A DNA stretch of 48,255 nt from Actinomycetota bacterium (GTDB taxonomy: Bacteria > Actinomycetota > CADDZG01 > WHSQ01): assembly GCA_009379915.1 (NCBI GenBank), contig WHSV01000018.1, positions 1 through 48,255 of the forward strand, given 5' to 3'. The notes under the pieces were generated by a model. That model saw only the letters and a program-made list of their open reading frames with translations. It was not told the DNA's origin and ran no database searches. The position numbers were made by a program, and so were the translations under genes. Within the stretch, counting starts at the first letter, position 1, and every line of letters begins with the position of its first letter. Positions 34,001-42,220 of this stretch are shown piece by piece.

Positions 34001-36417
34001 TGCACCGGCTGGCGCCGCTGCCCACCCGAGGTGCGGCGCCAGACGTTCTCCCAGGTTTGCCCGCCGTCGAGGCTGAGGTCGATCTCTCCGGTCGCGACGC
34101 CGGGGCTCTGAGCCGTGTAGTCGATGTTGAAGGTCAGGACGGGATCGGGAACATCGGTCAAGTCCGCCACCGGCGTCATGAGCGTGGAGTCCCAGCGGAT
34201 GAAGTCGGGGAGGAAATTCCCGTCAAAGATCGCGAAGCCGCCGCTCCCACCCGTTTGGTTGCCTCGGTTGCCGGGGTCGTCGAAGACCCAAACACCACCC
34301 GCGTCGTTGTTGTCGAGCACGGTCCAGCCCTCGGGGGCGCTCGGGTCGTCAAATGAGGACGATGCCCCGGTCACCGCCCAGTCGTAGCCCGGCGCGCTAC
34401 AGGACTCGGCGTCGATCGGGACCTCGATGTCGTGCCTCAACTCTCCGACACCGGTTTCGATGACATCCTCCATCACCTCGTAGCCCGGGAGCTGCGGCGT
34501 GATCCGCAGCGTGTATGTGGAATTCGACGGCAATTCGAGTCTGTACTCGCCCGTGTAGGGGTCCGTGAAGATCGAGTCGAGCTGCTCTCCCACGACCGCG
34601 ATCCGCGCATAGAGCGGCCAGCCGTGACCGGAGCCGTCCAGCACGGCCCCCTCGACCTGGACCGTGTCTAGCGCGGTCAACTCGACATCCAGGGTCAGCG
34701 TCTGATCGGCTGCAATATGCGCCGTCGTGACGGTGGTTTCGTAGCCGAACGCCTCGACCCTGACCTCGTAGTCCCCTGGGATCAGGATCAACGAGTAGGT
34801 CCCGTCGTTCCGGGTGCTGGTCTCGCGCGCGATGGGCCCTGTCACCGAGACGGTTGCCCGCCGGACAGGTTCTTCGGTTTGCGCATCGGTCACTCCGCCG
34901 GTGAGCGTACCGATTCCGCCGCCGGAGCTGCCCTCAACCAGGGCGAGAGCATCCAGGCGACCCTCCCCATAGACGTTGTTGTCCTCGGCTTCACCCCCGC
35001 ATTGGTCGTCGGGCGTGTTGGTCGCGGTGAGGTCGAGCAATGCCCGCGTACCCTCGATGTCGCCTATGAGAGTCGGGTCGGCCGACCACAGCAGGGCGAT
35101 CGCCCCGGTCACGTGAGGGGTGGCCATCGACGTTCCCGAGAGCGCGCCGTAGAAATTGCCCTGTTGAGCCGAGCGTACCGACACGCCGGGCGCGGCGATA
35201 TTTGGTTTCGTTACACCGTCCTGGCCGTGTCCCCGGCTGGAGAAACTGGCGATGGTGTTGTTGATGTCGTATGCGCCGACCGAGTAGGTCAGACTCCGGC
35301 TGCCGGGCGAGCTGCTGGTCGAACAGCTCGGCCCATTGTTCCCGTTGGCCCAGACTCCGAATATGCCGGAGTCGGCCCAGCTCTCCAGGATGTCTTCCAT
35401 GAACGGATCGTTCGAGGGGAAACGAGAGCCCCAGGAGTTGTTGATGATGTGCGGACGTTTGCTCACGTCAGGATTGCCGCCGTCCGAGTCGGTCGGCGCC
35501 AGCATCCACTGGGCCGATTTGATGAGGTCGACGTCGGTGCAGGTCGCGCAGCCATTCGCCGCGATCCATTGTGCTCTCGGGGCAACACCGATCTGGTTGC
35601 TGGCGCCGTCGTCGCCGACGATCGTGCCCATCGTGTGGGTGCCGTGTGAACTCTGCTGGTTCGCATCGCACGGAGCGCCGGTGCAGGCGCCCGCGACATC
35701 GAGCCAGTTGTAGTCGTGGTCGAAAGTCCCGTCGCCATTGTTTCCCCGGTACGAGGCCGCCAAGGCGGGGTGGTCGAACTGAACGCCGCTGTCGATGTTG
35801 GCGACGACGACGCCCTGACCTCGGATTCCGAACTCGTCCCAGACGTCGTCCGCGTTGATATTCGCCACGCCCCACTCGACCGCGTTCTGGATGCTCTCGG
35901 TCTCGACCTCTACCGGATTGGGCTTCTGGTAAACCCTGGTCGGCCGGATCTCGGCGACTTCGTTCAAGTCGGCGACGTCGTCTGCGACCGTCAGCGTCCC
36001 GCCCCTCACCAGGATTGCATTGGTGACCCAGAAGGACCGATAGGGCTGTCCTTCGGCTTCAAGCAACTCGCGTGCGCGAGCTTGTGCATCCCTAGCAGTT
36101 TCCCTCAAGGTGTCCACGACCTTCTGGCCGCGGGACGGCCAGTCTCTCAGGTCGCGTGCTCGCGACGTGTCGCCCCTGTCATCGAACCGGATCCAGAAGT
36201 CGGCGACGCCCCCTTGTTCTAACTTCTCAAGCACCTGGGGAGCGATCTTGGCTTCCGCATCCCGGGCACCGCTCAGTGAGCTAGAAGACGACGCCGGTGC
36301 GGGTACCGACAACACACCCAGGAAGATGAGGACGCACGGCAGAATGCAGGCGAGCCGAACCCTCCCCCGGATTAGGTGGAAGTTGCCGTTGGGCAGTGGC
36401 ACTCTTGATTCCCCCAT
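31081..36417 (-). CDS. Giant secreted subtilisin-like (S8) peptidase with kelch and accessory beta domains
   Basis: The 1778-residue protein starts with an export signal (residues 20-43, LACILPCVLIFLGVLSVPAP) and an I9-like propeptide. The S8 domain has Asp209 in VANIDSGVQFDHP, His258 in SSHGTHTMG and Ser430 in LSGTSMATPHV. Carboxypeptidase-regulatory-like domains follow (GTLTGGVTDAQTEEPVRRAT; VQVEGAVLDGSG), then a jelly-roll domain as in immune inhibitor A (WTVLDNNDAGGVWVFDDPGN, WWQIDNVVFG), another regulatory-like domain, and a kelch propeller of about six repeats (VYSIGGSATG, VYVVGGWWTN, MYVVGGCSGS). The C-terminal part has Ig-like domains. No LPXTG or transmembrane anchor is obvious, so it is probably released. 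Its stop is 190 bases from the BsuPI gene; an activator-like gene is upstream on the same strand. Confidence 0.93.
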   Translation of the reverse strand: MGESRVPLPNGNFHLIRGRVRLACILPCVLIFLGVLSVPAPASSSSSLSGARDAEAKIAPQVLEKLEQGGVADFWIRFDDRGDTSRARDLRDWPSRGQKVVDTLRETARDAQARARELLEAEGQPYRSFWVTNAILVRGGTLTVADDVADLNEVAEIRPTRVYQKPNPVEVETESIQNAVEWGVANINADDVWDEFGIRGQGVVVANIDSGVQFDHPALAASYRGNNGDGTFDHDYNWLDVAGACTGAPCDANQQSSHGTHTMGTIVGDDGASNQIGVAPRAQWIAANGCATCTDVDLIKSAQWMLAPTDSDGGNPDVSKRPHIINNSWGSRFPSNDPFMEDILESWADSGIFGVWANGNNGPSCSTSSSPGSRSLTYSVGAYDINNTIASFSSRGHGQDGVTKPNIAAPGVSVRSAQQGNFYGALSGTSMATPHVTGAIALLWSADPTLIGDIEGTRALLDLTATNTPDDQCGGEAEDNNVYGEGRLDALALVEGSSGGGIGTLTGGVTDAQTEEPVRRATVSVTGPIARETSTRNDGTYSLILIPGDYEVRVEAFGYETTVTTAHIAADQTLTLDVELTALDTVQVEGAVLDGSGHGWPLYARIAVVGEQLDSIFTDPYTGEYRLELPSNSTYTLRITPQLPGYEVMEDVIETGVGELRHDIEVPIDAESCSAPGYDWAVTGASSSFDDPSAPEGWTVLDNNDAGGVWVFDDPGNRGNQTGGSGGFAIFDGNFLPDFIRWDSTLMTPVADLTDVPDPVLTFNIDYTAQSPGVATGEIDLSLDGGQTWENVWRRTSGGQRRQPVHIDLPQAGGAPEARIRFRYTTMNAGWWQIDNVVFGVEFCAPVRGGLVAGQVVDANTDAFLAGAEIASEGATDEKVMSAATPNDPGLADGFYWLFSSRVGAQPFTASRAGYEPDTRTVNVAPHWVTRNDFSLRAGHLVVDPEAVSIAQTLGDSTNQTVTFTNDGTAPVGVSLRENGSSSTILSEKTGAPAQRIEGSFNLGWSGGTKMGESEPEAGKSPSAPPWTAIANYPTPIMDNSAVTADDGTVYSIGGSATGTQNEVLAYDPDEGTWSPRGAMSWERARPAVAYINGRVYVVGGWWTNGVPVTTLEIYNPASDTWSTGSPVPVAFASSAVGVVDETMYVVGGCSGSSGSTCGNDDVFAYEPATDTWRRAADYPEAVSYASCGGIGGRLYCAGGVWSTGTTSNAYVYDPRDDDWAPIASMPMDLWGSGYAAANGKLLISGGSVDGGAAITNEGIAYDPAADEWSPIPNSNEAVFRGGSSCGFYKIGGSVGGFSRIPRSEVLPGFGNCGASNEIPWLSADTTEFTLDPGESMDVALTIDSGAETVDQPGTYTGRITAANDSPYALALDVNMNADPPEQWGKVSGTVVGERCDGSIITLPGATIALDSQASSYTLRTDADGEYGLWLDERHSPLSVIASLDGWRPHMQAVEIEAGDTTVADFMLMTTNRCDAPQTTITSGPSGVVVDTNATFMFSSNDAGATFECSLDDDPFTSCAPPREYTELDLGSHTFRVRAVNSSGVSDPTPAQHSWTIEEADEDNEPPTEVAVGGFRRPFLETRSFDVTASASDPNGIAFYDVSSRLARFNGVFGVSETDRSVSGKLDFRVRPGTNACFSATATDTLGATSEPSREVCTAVPVNNKSFIHSKGWKKKNAEGHFLNSFSTATKKGARLRLENVRAKRLALVATKCRGCGVVKVMRGKKLLKRIDLNARRAKKKQIINVTIFSSVTRGTIKILISSNGKPVKIEGLGVSRS

Positions 36418-36621
36418 TCAGGTACGGCCGTGCCGTCGACCCTCCAAAGGCGCGCGACCCGCGCCTAGAGATGACTACTCAAAGCGCCCGCGGGGAGTCG
36501 GCAATTCACTTGCCGTTGTCTATCTGACTTTGCCGAGCCTCTACTCGCCTGCTGCTTGCAGGCTCGCCCTACGTTATGAACCAGATTCGAACAGTCAAGG
36601 AATTCGCCCGGCATCTCCTAG

Positions 36622-36645
36622 CCAATGTCGTGTTCACGACATTGG
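36622..36645. repeat. Perfect 24-bp palindrome (11-bp arms)
   Basis: CCAATGTCGTG, TT, CACGACATTGG is perfectly symmetrical. It starts two bases after the regulator's stop on the minus strand and lies about 200 bases upstream of the S8 peptidase start. A two-base spacer makes a poor hairpin loop, and no T-run follows, so a dimeric-protein operator is more likely than a terminator. Confidence 0.6.
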
Positions 36646-36646
36646 T

Positions 36647-37606
36647 TCAGAGCCAGCCTCGTCTGGCAGCCTCCCAGGCGAGTTGCATACGGGTACGCAC
36701 ATTGGCGAGCATCATCAGTGCATGGACCTTGCGCTGCACGGTGCGCACGCTCGTGCCACGGTGCGATGCAATCGCCTCATCGGTCAGGCCTGCGAGAAGA
36801 AGGGAAAGCAGATGCCGGTCGTTGTCATCGAGCTCGGTCGCACTCTTGGGAATGGGCGAGTTCGCGTTGTCGACGTGCAGAGGAATGGCTGTCGTCCAGA
36901 CATGCTCGAACAAAGCGAGGAAGGCGTCGAGTACCGCGCTCTTGCGTACCAGGACTCCGACGGGAGTGGTGTCGTGATGCGTGACGGGTAGCAGTGCCAT
37001 TGCTCGGTCGACCGCCAGCATCTTGATCGGAAGACTAGTATGCACCCTGACCTCGTCTTGGCGGCGGAGATCCTTCTGGACCGCCAAGAGGTTTCCCGGG
37101 GGCTCCAGGGCGTCGGTCTCAAAGATGAGACGACCGCGAGCAGACTCGCCCGGTTGGATGCGTTCCTCGGATCGCACGGCGATGATAGGCGGCTTTATCA
37201 AGTTGAGCACCTCAAACCGAGCGGCCTGCAGCAGACTCAAGGAGCACTGTCGCAGCGCATCTCCACCTCGCACTATCTCGAAGACACCGGCGGCCGCGCG
37301 CGTCAGGCTGTTCTCTCGATACTGCGACACAAGTCCGTCGAGCGTTTCCTGCGCCGAGCGCAGCTCCCCCAATCGTTTGGAGATCATCGACTCGACCACA
37401 CCCAAGGAAGCAGCCACGAAACGCTCGGGTGAATCGGCCATCCGTGTGGCCAATCCCCGATCAGTGAGACCCTCGAGGGCGACACGAACCTCCTCGCGCG
37501 GCAGGCCGGTGGAGGTGGCGACCTCCTCCTCGGTTGCCGAAACGGCCGCAACCAACTGGCGGTAGACCCGATCCTCAGCCGGGGTCGCACCCAGTGTCGT
37601 GAGCAT
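36647..37606 (-). CDS. TrmB/LuxR-like transcriptional regulator
   Basis: The 319-residue product begins with a TrmB-like winged helix (ATPAEDRVYRQLVAAVSATE, GLPREEVRVALEGLTDRGLA), followed by a coiled stretch and a PLD-like sensory middle (HTSLPIKMLAVDRAMALLPV). The C-terminus is a LuxR-type HTH (LDDNDRHLLSLLLAGLTDEA, RTVQRKVHALM). This arrangement occurs in many actinobacterial regulators, often beside secreted proteases. The next gene downstream is the S8 peptidase on the same strand, 230 bases away, and the palindrome between them is a candidate binding site. Confidence 0.85.
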   Translation of the reverse strand: MLTTLGATPAEDRVYRQLVAAVSATEEEVATSTGLPREEVRVALEGLTDRGLATRMADSPERFVAASLGVVESMISKRLGELRSAQETLDGLVSQYRENSLTRAAAGVFEIVRGGDALRQCSLSLLQAARFEVLNLIKPPIIAVRSEERIQPGESARGRLIFETDALEPPGNLLAVQKDLRRQDEVRVHTSLPIKMLAVDRAMALLPVTHHDTTPVGVLVRKSAVLDAFLALFEHVWTTAIPLHVDNANSPIPKSATELDDNDRHLLSLLLAGLTDEAIASHRGTSVRTVQRKVHALMMLANVRTRMQLAWEAARRGWL

Positions 37607-37930
37607 CGCCGACCTCCCGCAGGCCTGGGACCTTACTGATAACGCCCAATAGTGCCATGAACCGGATTTCGCCCCCGGCCCGGCCGCGTCAATCCGAGCC
37701 AGCGCGCGCCCCCGATCGGATTACTTTCGCTCCCAGCGAGTATTGGTCAAAGAGTCAGTCGGAGAAGGCCCGCCCTTAGGCCGGTGCCCTTCTACCGAAC
37801 CGGTCAGCCCCGCGCCATGACCATTCGACCCATCGCCTTCATCCGAGGCACGTGAGCGGCCCAATCGGCGATTCTCACCAGAGTCGCGGCAGCACATTTG
37901 CTCCCGGCTTCGACCATCCTCGATATGGCG
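37607..37930. other. Intergenic region between regulator and permease
   Basis: No convincing gene. The left part should contain the regulator's promoter. Around 37765-37795, GGCCCGCCCTTAGGCC and an adjacent imperfect GAAGG/CCTTC pair make a GC-rich structure that could end the permease transcript. A minus frame reaching 37804 mostly overlaps the permease end in another frame and is not supported. Confidence 0.35.
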
Positions 37931-40237
37931 TCAGTCCGCTTTGAAAATGAAGGGAGGTGTTTTCTGATGGATCGGCCTGGGTTCCGGGTCAAGGTGGTAT
38001 GGGACGCTGGCCACGACCACTCCAGGCTCGAACAGCAGATGTCTCTTGACTAAGAGAGCCGTCTGACCGTGGAGGAATTGGTGCCGCAATTTCCTCACGA
38101 TGAACTCGGGAATGACGATCGTGACGACCCGATTTCTTCCGTCGGCTCGGAACTGTTTGACGTAGCTGGCGAGAGACCGGCCCATGTCTCTGTAGGGAGA
38201 CTCGTGTAGCTCCAGCGGAACCGAGATGCTGCTGCTCAGCCAGTCGTCTCCCAGCTTTTCCGTGGCCGCAGGATCGAGTCCAAACGAAACCGCACGGAGG
38301 TCCGTGGGGGTCAGTGTTTCGGCGTACTCGAGTGCCTGCAAGGTGGCGTTATGAACACCGGAGACGAGTACGACCACGTAGTTGCGGGCGGGCTCTTCGG
38401 TTTCGTCACGACCAGGATCAATGTCGTGGCGCAAGATGGGCAGGTCCACGATCTGAACCCCTCGCTCGCGCAAGAACGACGCCTTGAGTCGATGGATCCC
38501 CGGCCGGCGGACGATCTCCCAGAGGCCTCGTCCCTCGAGCATCTCCGGAATCACCAGGCTCAGGAAATCTTCCGGCGGCATCTTCTTCCTGCTCTCTGCG
38601 AGATAGGACTTGATGCTCGCCGAGTGCTGACCATCGTTCAGAACGGTGAGAGGCATCTCGGAAGCTATCCGCCTCATGGCCGCTGCATTGCCCTTGTCGA
38701 ACGTGACCACCGTCGCCTGGCGCGGTCGCACCGCACGGACGTAGCCCACGGCTCGCGCGGTCGCTGCGTCGGCATGCTGTACGAGGATGACCATCGAATG
38801 ATCCCCCGTCCTCCGATCCCGCGGCCTGCGGTCTGGATGTGCCAACTGTCTGGCCACGTCGCCGTAATGGTGCCGGATCGAACGCATCAGCAGGATCAAT
38901 AGCGGGATCGCGCTCACCACTATCCATGCCCCGCTGAGGAACTTCGTGGTTACCACAACGCAGAACACGATTCCGGTTATCGCCGCACCGAACCCATTGA
39001 TGAGCATCCGTCTTCTGGATCCAGGTTCCGGCCCCCTCTTCCAATGCACCACCATTCCCGCCTGCGAGAGCGTGAACGAGATAAACACGCCCACCAGATA
39101 GAGCTGGATCAGGCTGTTGAGGTTCGCGTCGAATACCACGATCAACAAAGAGGCGAGCAGCGCGAGGATGACGACGCCGTTGGAGAAAACGAGCCGATCC
39201 CCCCGGTTCATGAACTGGCGTGGCATGAAGCGGTCCTGCGCGAGGATCGAGACCAAGCGGGGAAAGTCCTGATAGGCGGTGTTCGCCGCAAGGATCAGGA
39301 TGCCGGCGGTCATCGTCTGCAGGGCGTAGAACATGAAGCCGCCTCCGAAAACGGCATGTGCAATCTGGGCGACGACCGTGCGGGCAGAGTCTTCGGTGTA
39401 GACGACCTGCGTTCGGTTCGCCAGCAAAGAGATGCCGAGAAACATCGAGATCGACATGACTCCCATCATCGAGAGCGTCGTAGCGGCGTTCCTGGACTGC
39501 GGGTAGCGGAAAGCCGGGACTCCGTTAGAGATCGCCTCAACTCCCGTCAACGCGGTGGTTCCGGCGGAGAAAGCCTTGAGGATGAGAAACAACGTTAGTG
39601 TTTGCTCGGGTTCGAAATGCGTTCCTGCACTCTCGGCCAGGGGACAGCCACCGAGACACCTGACGAAACCGGTTGCGAGCAGCGCATAGATCGACAGGAC
39701 GAAGCCGTAGGTGGGAATGGCGAACAGCGTGCCCGACTCTTTGGTCCCCCGAAGGTTCATTAGGGTCACGAACAGCACGAAACCAACCGCCATTGCGATC
39801 TTGGAGGAGGCCAGCGTCGGCGCCGCGGAGACGATCGCATCGACTCCCGCGGTGATCGAAACCGAGACCGTAAGGACGTAGTCGATCAGCAGCGCCGCTG
39901 CTGCGAGCAGTCCGGGATAGGTGCCGAGGTTTTCGTGGGCCACGATGTAAGCGCCGCCTCCACTTGGATAAGCGCGCACCGTTTGTCGGTAGGAGACGAC
40001 GACCGTGGCCAGCAATAGCGCCACCGCCAGCGCGATGGGGATGACGTTACTGAGGGCAGCCGTCCCCACCAGCCCCAGAACCAACATGATCTCCTGAGTG
40101 GCGTACGCGTTCGAGGACAGAGGGTCCGAGGAGAACACCGGAAGTGCCAGCACCTTGGGGAGCAGGGTGTGCTCGAGTTCGCTGGAAGCCATCGTGCGGC
40201 CCAGCAGAACGCGCTTGAATACCTGTGCCCTGCTCAA
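37931..40237 (-). CDS. APC-superfamily permease, KimA (YdaO)-type potassium transporter
   Basis: The 768-residue protein has about twelve membrane helices (residues 30-470) and a long cytosolic C-terminal domain. Helix 1 is preceded by ALPVFSSDPLSSNAYATQE, and AYPSGGGAYIVAHENLG lies in the helix 2-3 region; both are hallmarks of KimA-type transporters, high-affinity K+/H+ symporters. The soluble part (NYVVVLVSGVHNATLQALEY; NRVVTIVIPEFIVRKLRHQ) resembles universal-stress-like halves. The OB-fold gene lies just upstream on the same strand, and a KdpD/E-like pair is divergent, which supports a potassium role. A general amino-acid permease is the alternative. Confidence 0.85.
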   Translation of the reverse strand: MSRAQVFKRVLLGRTMASSELEHTLLPKVLALPVFSSDPLSSNAYATQEIMLVLGLVGTAALSNVIPIALAVALLLATVVVSYRQTVRAYPSGGGAYIVAHENLGTYPGLLAAAALLIDYVLTVSVSITAGVDAIVSAAPTLASSKIAMAVGFVLFVTLMNLRGTKESGTLFAIPTYGFVLSIYALLATGFVRCLGGCPLAESAGTHFEPEQTLTLFLILKAFSAGTTALTGVEAISNGVPAFRYPQSRNAATTLSMMGVMSISMFLGISLLANRTQVVYTEDSARTVVAQIAHAVFGGGFMFYALQTMTAGILILAANTAYQDFPRLVSILAQDRFMPRQFMNRGDRLVFSNGVVILALLASLLIVVFDANLNSLIQLYLVGVFISFTLSQAGMVVHWKRGPEPGSRRRMLINGFGAAITGIVFCVVVTTKFLSGAWIVVSAIPLLILLMRSIRHHYGDVARQLAHPDRRPRDRRTGDHSMVILVQHADAATARAVGYVRAVRPRQATVVTFDKGNAAAMRRIASEMPLTVLNDGQHSASIKSYLAESRKKMPPEDFLSLVIPEMLEGRGLWEIVRRPGIHRLKASFLRERGVQIVDLPILRHDIDPGRDETEEPARNYVVVLVSGVHNATLQALEYAETLTPTDLRAVSFGLDPAATEKLGDDWLSSSISVPLELHESPYRDMGRSLASYVKQFRADGRNRVVTIVIPEFIVRKLRHQFLHGQTALLVKRHLLFEPGVVVASVPYHLDPEPRPIHQKTPPFIFKAD

Positions 40238-40244
40238 CTAACCC

Positions 40245-40646
40245 TCACCCGGACACCTGGTACGGGATCGCTTGGAATCCGGGGGCCTGCAAAGTCAGCC
40301 GACCATCGTCCCCAACCGCTGCTACACCGTCAAGAAGAACCGCCACTCCCGGTCCGATCGCGAGCTCTGGGGCCGCCCGACGTATCGACCAGCGGGCAGC
40401 AACTTGACCGGTGCCGTCGTCGATCGTGACTTCGATGTACCCCTCGACCGGATCCACGCGCAGACTTCTCACGACGCCCACCACGCGGCACCTCTCGTAG
40501 GGCCCGAGGTCGATCAGCCACACCGACGCGCCTGCTGAGAGCGCCCACAGCTGACGTCCCGCCAACCTGATTTGCTTGGGGTCAGCCGTCCGGGCCCGGA
40601 GATGTGTACGACGGAGCTTCCAGAGAACGGCCGGATACATTGCCAT
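40245..40646 (-). CDS. OB-fold nucleic-acid-binding-like protein
   Basis: The 133-residue product contains an OB fold in its second half: CRVVGVVRSLRVDPVEGYIE, VTIDDGTGQVAARW and GRLTLQAPGFQAIP. The VxIDDGTG motif is shared with RecG/Ssb-type OB domains. It ends seven bases before the permease start and is surely co-transcribed with it. Similar small OB-fold genes adjoin potassium transport genes in many Actinomycetota, with no known role. Confidence 0.75.
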   Translation of the reverse strand: MAMYPAVLWKLRRTHLRARTADPKQIRLAGRQLWALSAGASVWLIDLGPYERCRVVGVVRSLRVDPVEGYIEVTIDDGTGQVAARWSIRRAAPELAIGPGVAVLLDGVAAVGDDGRLTLQAPGFQAIPYQVSG

Positions 40647-40756
40647 AGCGTCGCAACGGTGTCGTTATGGCAGCGTCAGTAAAAGCCAGGAGCGCGTAAG
40701 GATTTCGTTAGTCTTGGTCGGGCGTAGCCTTCACGTCTGATGCGGCCAAGAGCACA
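40647..40756. promoter_or_regulatory. Divergent promoter region for the OB-fold/permease and sensor-kinase operons
   Basis: This 110-base gap separates two operons reading outwards, so both promoters and any response-regulator site must lie here. GGTGTCGTTATGGCAGCGTCAG contains no clear direct repeat, and no strong -10/-35 pair could be chosen by eye. Confidence 0.5.
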
Positions 40757-42220
40757 ATGGTAAGCATGGACAACTTCCGGGTTCCCTGGAACGCCCCGCC
40801 GCGGGTCAGTCGACGGGTCGTCGCCGGCCTAGCTGCTCCCGCGGCCGTCACACTGTTGGCGATTCCGGAGCAGCATCCGTCGCCCCCGGTCATTGCCGTC
40901 CTGTTTGTGCTCGCCGTCGTCATCGCGGCACGGGTGGGTGGCGCCGTTCCTGGGGTCGTGGCATCGCTGCTCTCTTTTCTCTCCCTGAACTTCTTCTTCA
41001 CGCCGCCATTTCACACGTTCTGGGTGGCAGCGCCCGAAGATCTCGTAGCCCTGTTCGCGTTTCTCGTCACCTCGGTGATTGTGGGTCTGCTGTTGTCTTC
41101 CGCCGTGAAGGCCAAGTCCAGGGCCGAAAGACGCGAGCTGGAGGCCCGATTACTCAACCGCCTGGCGACACGCTTACTGTCGGGGGAATCCCCCGAGAAG
41201 GTACTGACGGGCTTCGCCGAGGGTCTCTGTGACGTCTTCGACCTGAGCCATTGTGAGATCTCGACGACCTTCACGACCAAGACGGAACCCGCACGCGCCG
41301 AAGCCTCCGGGCGCCCCGAACGGGTGCGATTGTCAGCACGCGGTCGGGACATCGGCGAGATGAGAATCTGGGTCGGTGCCCGGGGTCGGCTCAGCGCAGA
41401 CGAGCAGTCGGTCATCGAGTCCCTGGCCACCCAATTGGCGCTGGCCTTGGAAGGAATGCGCCTCAGCGTCGAGATGCGCCGGGTAGAACTCGAGGCGCAC
41501 ACGAGCCGGCTCAAGGCTGCGCTCTTCTCGGGTGTGACCCACGACGTCAAGACACCACTGGGCGCGATCATGGCGGCGGTTACGAGCCTGATTGAAGGAC
41601 CCGGTTTCTCAGAAGGTCAACGTCGTGAGCATCTCGACACGATCAGACAGGAGGCGGAGCGCCTCCATCGCGTGGTCAACAACCTCCTCGATGTGGCGCG
41701 ACTTCGGGCTGGAGCTCTCGTTGCCACAAGGGTGCCAAGCGCGATCGACGAGGTCATGGAGAGCACCCTGAACCGACTGCGCCCTCTGCTCGGGGGCCGG
41801 GAGGTCGACATAAGGGTGGGAGATGAGGCTCCCGAGGTATCCATCGATGTCGTCCAGATCGACCAAGTGCTCACCAACTTGATCGAAAACGCGATCAAAT
41901 TCACGCCTCCGCGCAGCCCCGTCTCACTCGTGGCCGTCGGCAACGCCGACGGGGTGCGCGTCACAGTGTTCGATCGAGGCCCCGGTATCCCGAAAGAAGA
42001 CCGGGGCCGGATCTTCGAGCCCTTCGAGCGCGGGCGCGTGTCCGTATCCGGGACCGGCTTGGGCCTCGCTATATCCAATGCGATCGTTGTGGGCCACGGT
42101 GGGCGGATGTGGGTCTCGGACAATCCGCTGGGGGGCGCGGCATTCACGTTCGAGTTGCCCTGTGGAGTCGAACCTTCCTCCCAGGAGGTGAGCGATGCGG
42201 GAGAGAGTGCTCGTCGTTGA
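40757..42220 (+). CDS. KdpD-like sensor histidine kinase without the N-terminal KdpD/USP domains
   Basis: The 487-residue kinase starts with the four-helix DUF4118 membrane domain (about residues 20-115, PPVIAVLFVLAVVIAARVGG and SLLSFLSLNFFFTPPFHTF). A GAF-like stretch follows, then HisKA with the phospho-His in FSGVTHDVKTPLGAI and an ATPase domain with N-box LIENAIKFT, G1 VFDRGPGIP and G2 GTGLGLAISN. Classical KdpD has an additional turgor/K+-sensing N-terminus, absent here; such short forms are common. It overlaps the response-regulator gene by 26 bases. Confidence 0.9.
   Translation: MVSMDNFRVPWNAPPRVSRRVVAGLAAPAAVTLLAIPEQHPSPPVIAVLFVLAVVIAARVGGAVPGVVASLLSFLSLNFFFTPPFHTFWVAAPEDLVALFAFLVTSVIVGLLLSSAVKAKSRAERRELEARLLNRLATRLLSGESPEKVLTGFAEGLCDVFDLSHCEISTTFTTKTEPARAEASGRPERVRLSARGRDIGEMRIWVGARGRLSADEQSVIESLATQLALALEGMRLSVEMRRVELEAHTSRLKAALFSGVTHDVKTPLGAIMAAVTSLIEGPGFSEGQRREHLDTIRQEAERLHRVVNNLLDVARLRAGALVATRVPSAIDEVMESTLNRLRPLLGGREVDIRVGDEAPEVSIDVVQIDQVLTNLIENAIKFTPPRSPVSLVAVGNADGVRVTVFDRGPGIPKEDRGRIFEPFERGRVSVSGTGLGLAISNAIVVGHGGRMWVSDNPLGGAAFTFELPCGVEPSSQEVSDAGESARR

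Noticed and set aside
38351-39598. Plus-strand frames opposite the KimA-like permease
   Set aside because: His/Arg/Gln-rich shadows of membrane-helix codons; no coding support.
40647-40756. ydaO-type c-di-AMP riboswitch ahead of the KimA-like operon
   Set aside because: Such riboswitches precede kimA in some Firmicutes, but 110 bases shared with a divergent gene are too few and the conserved core was not found.
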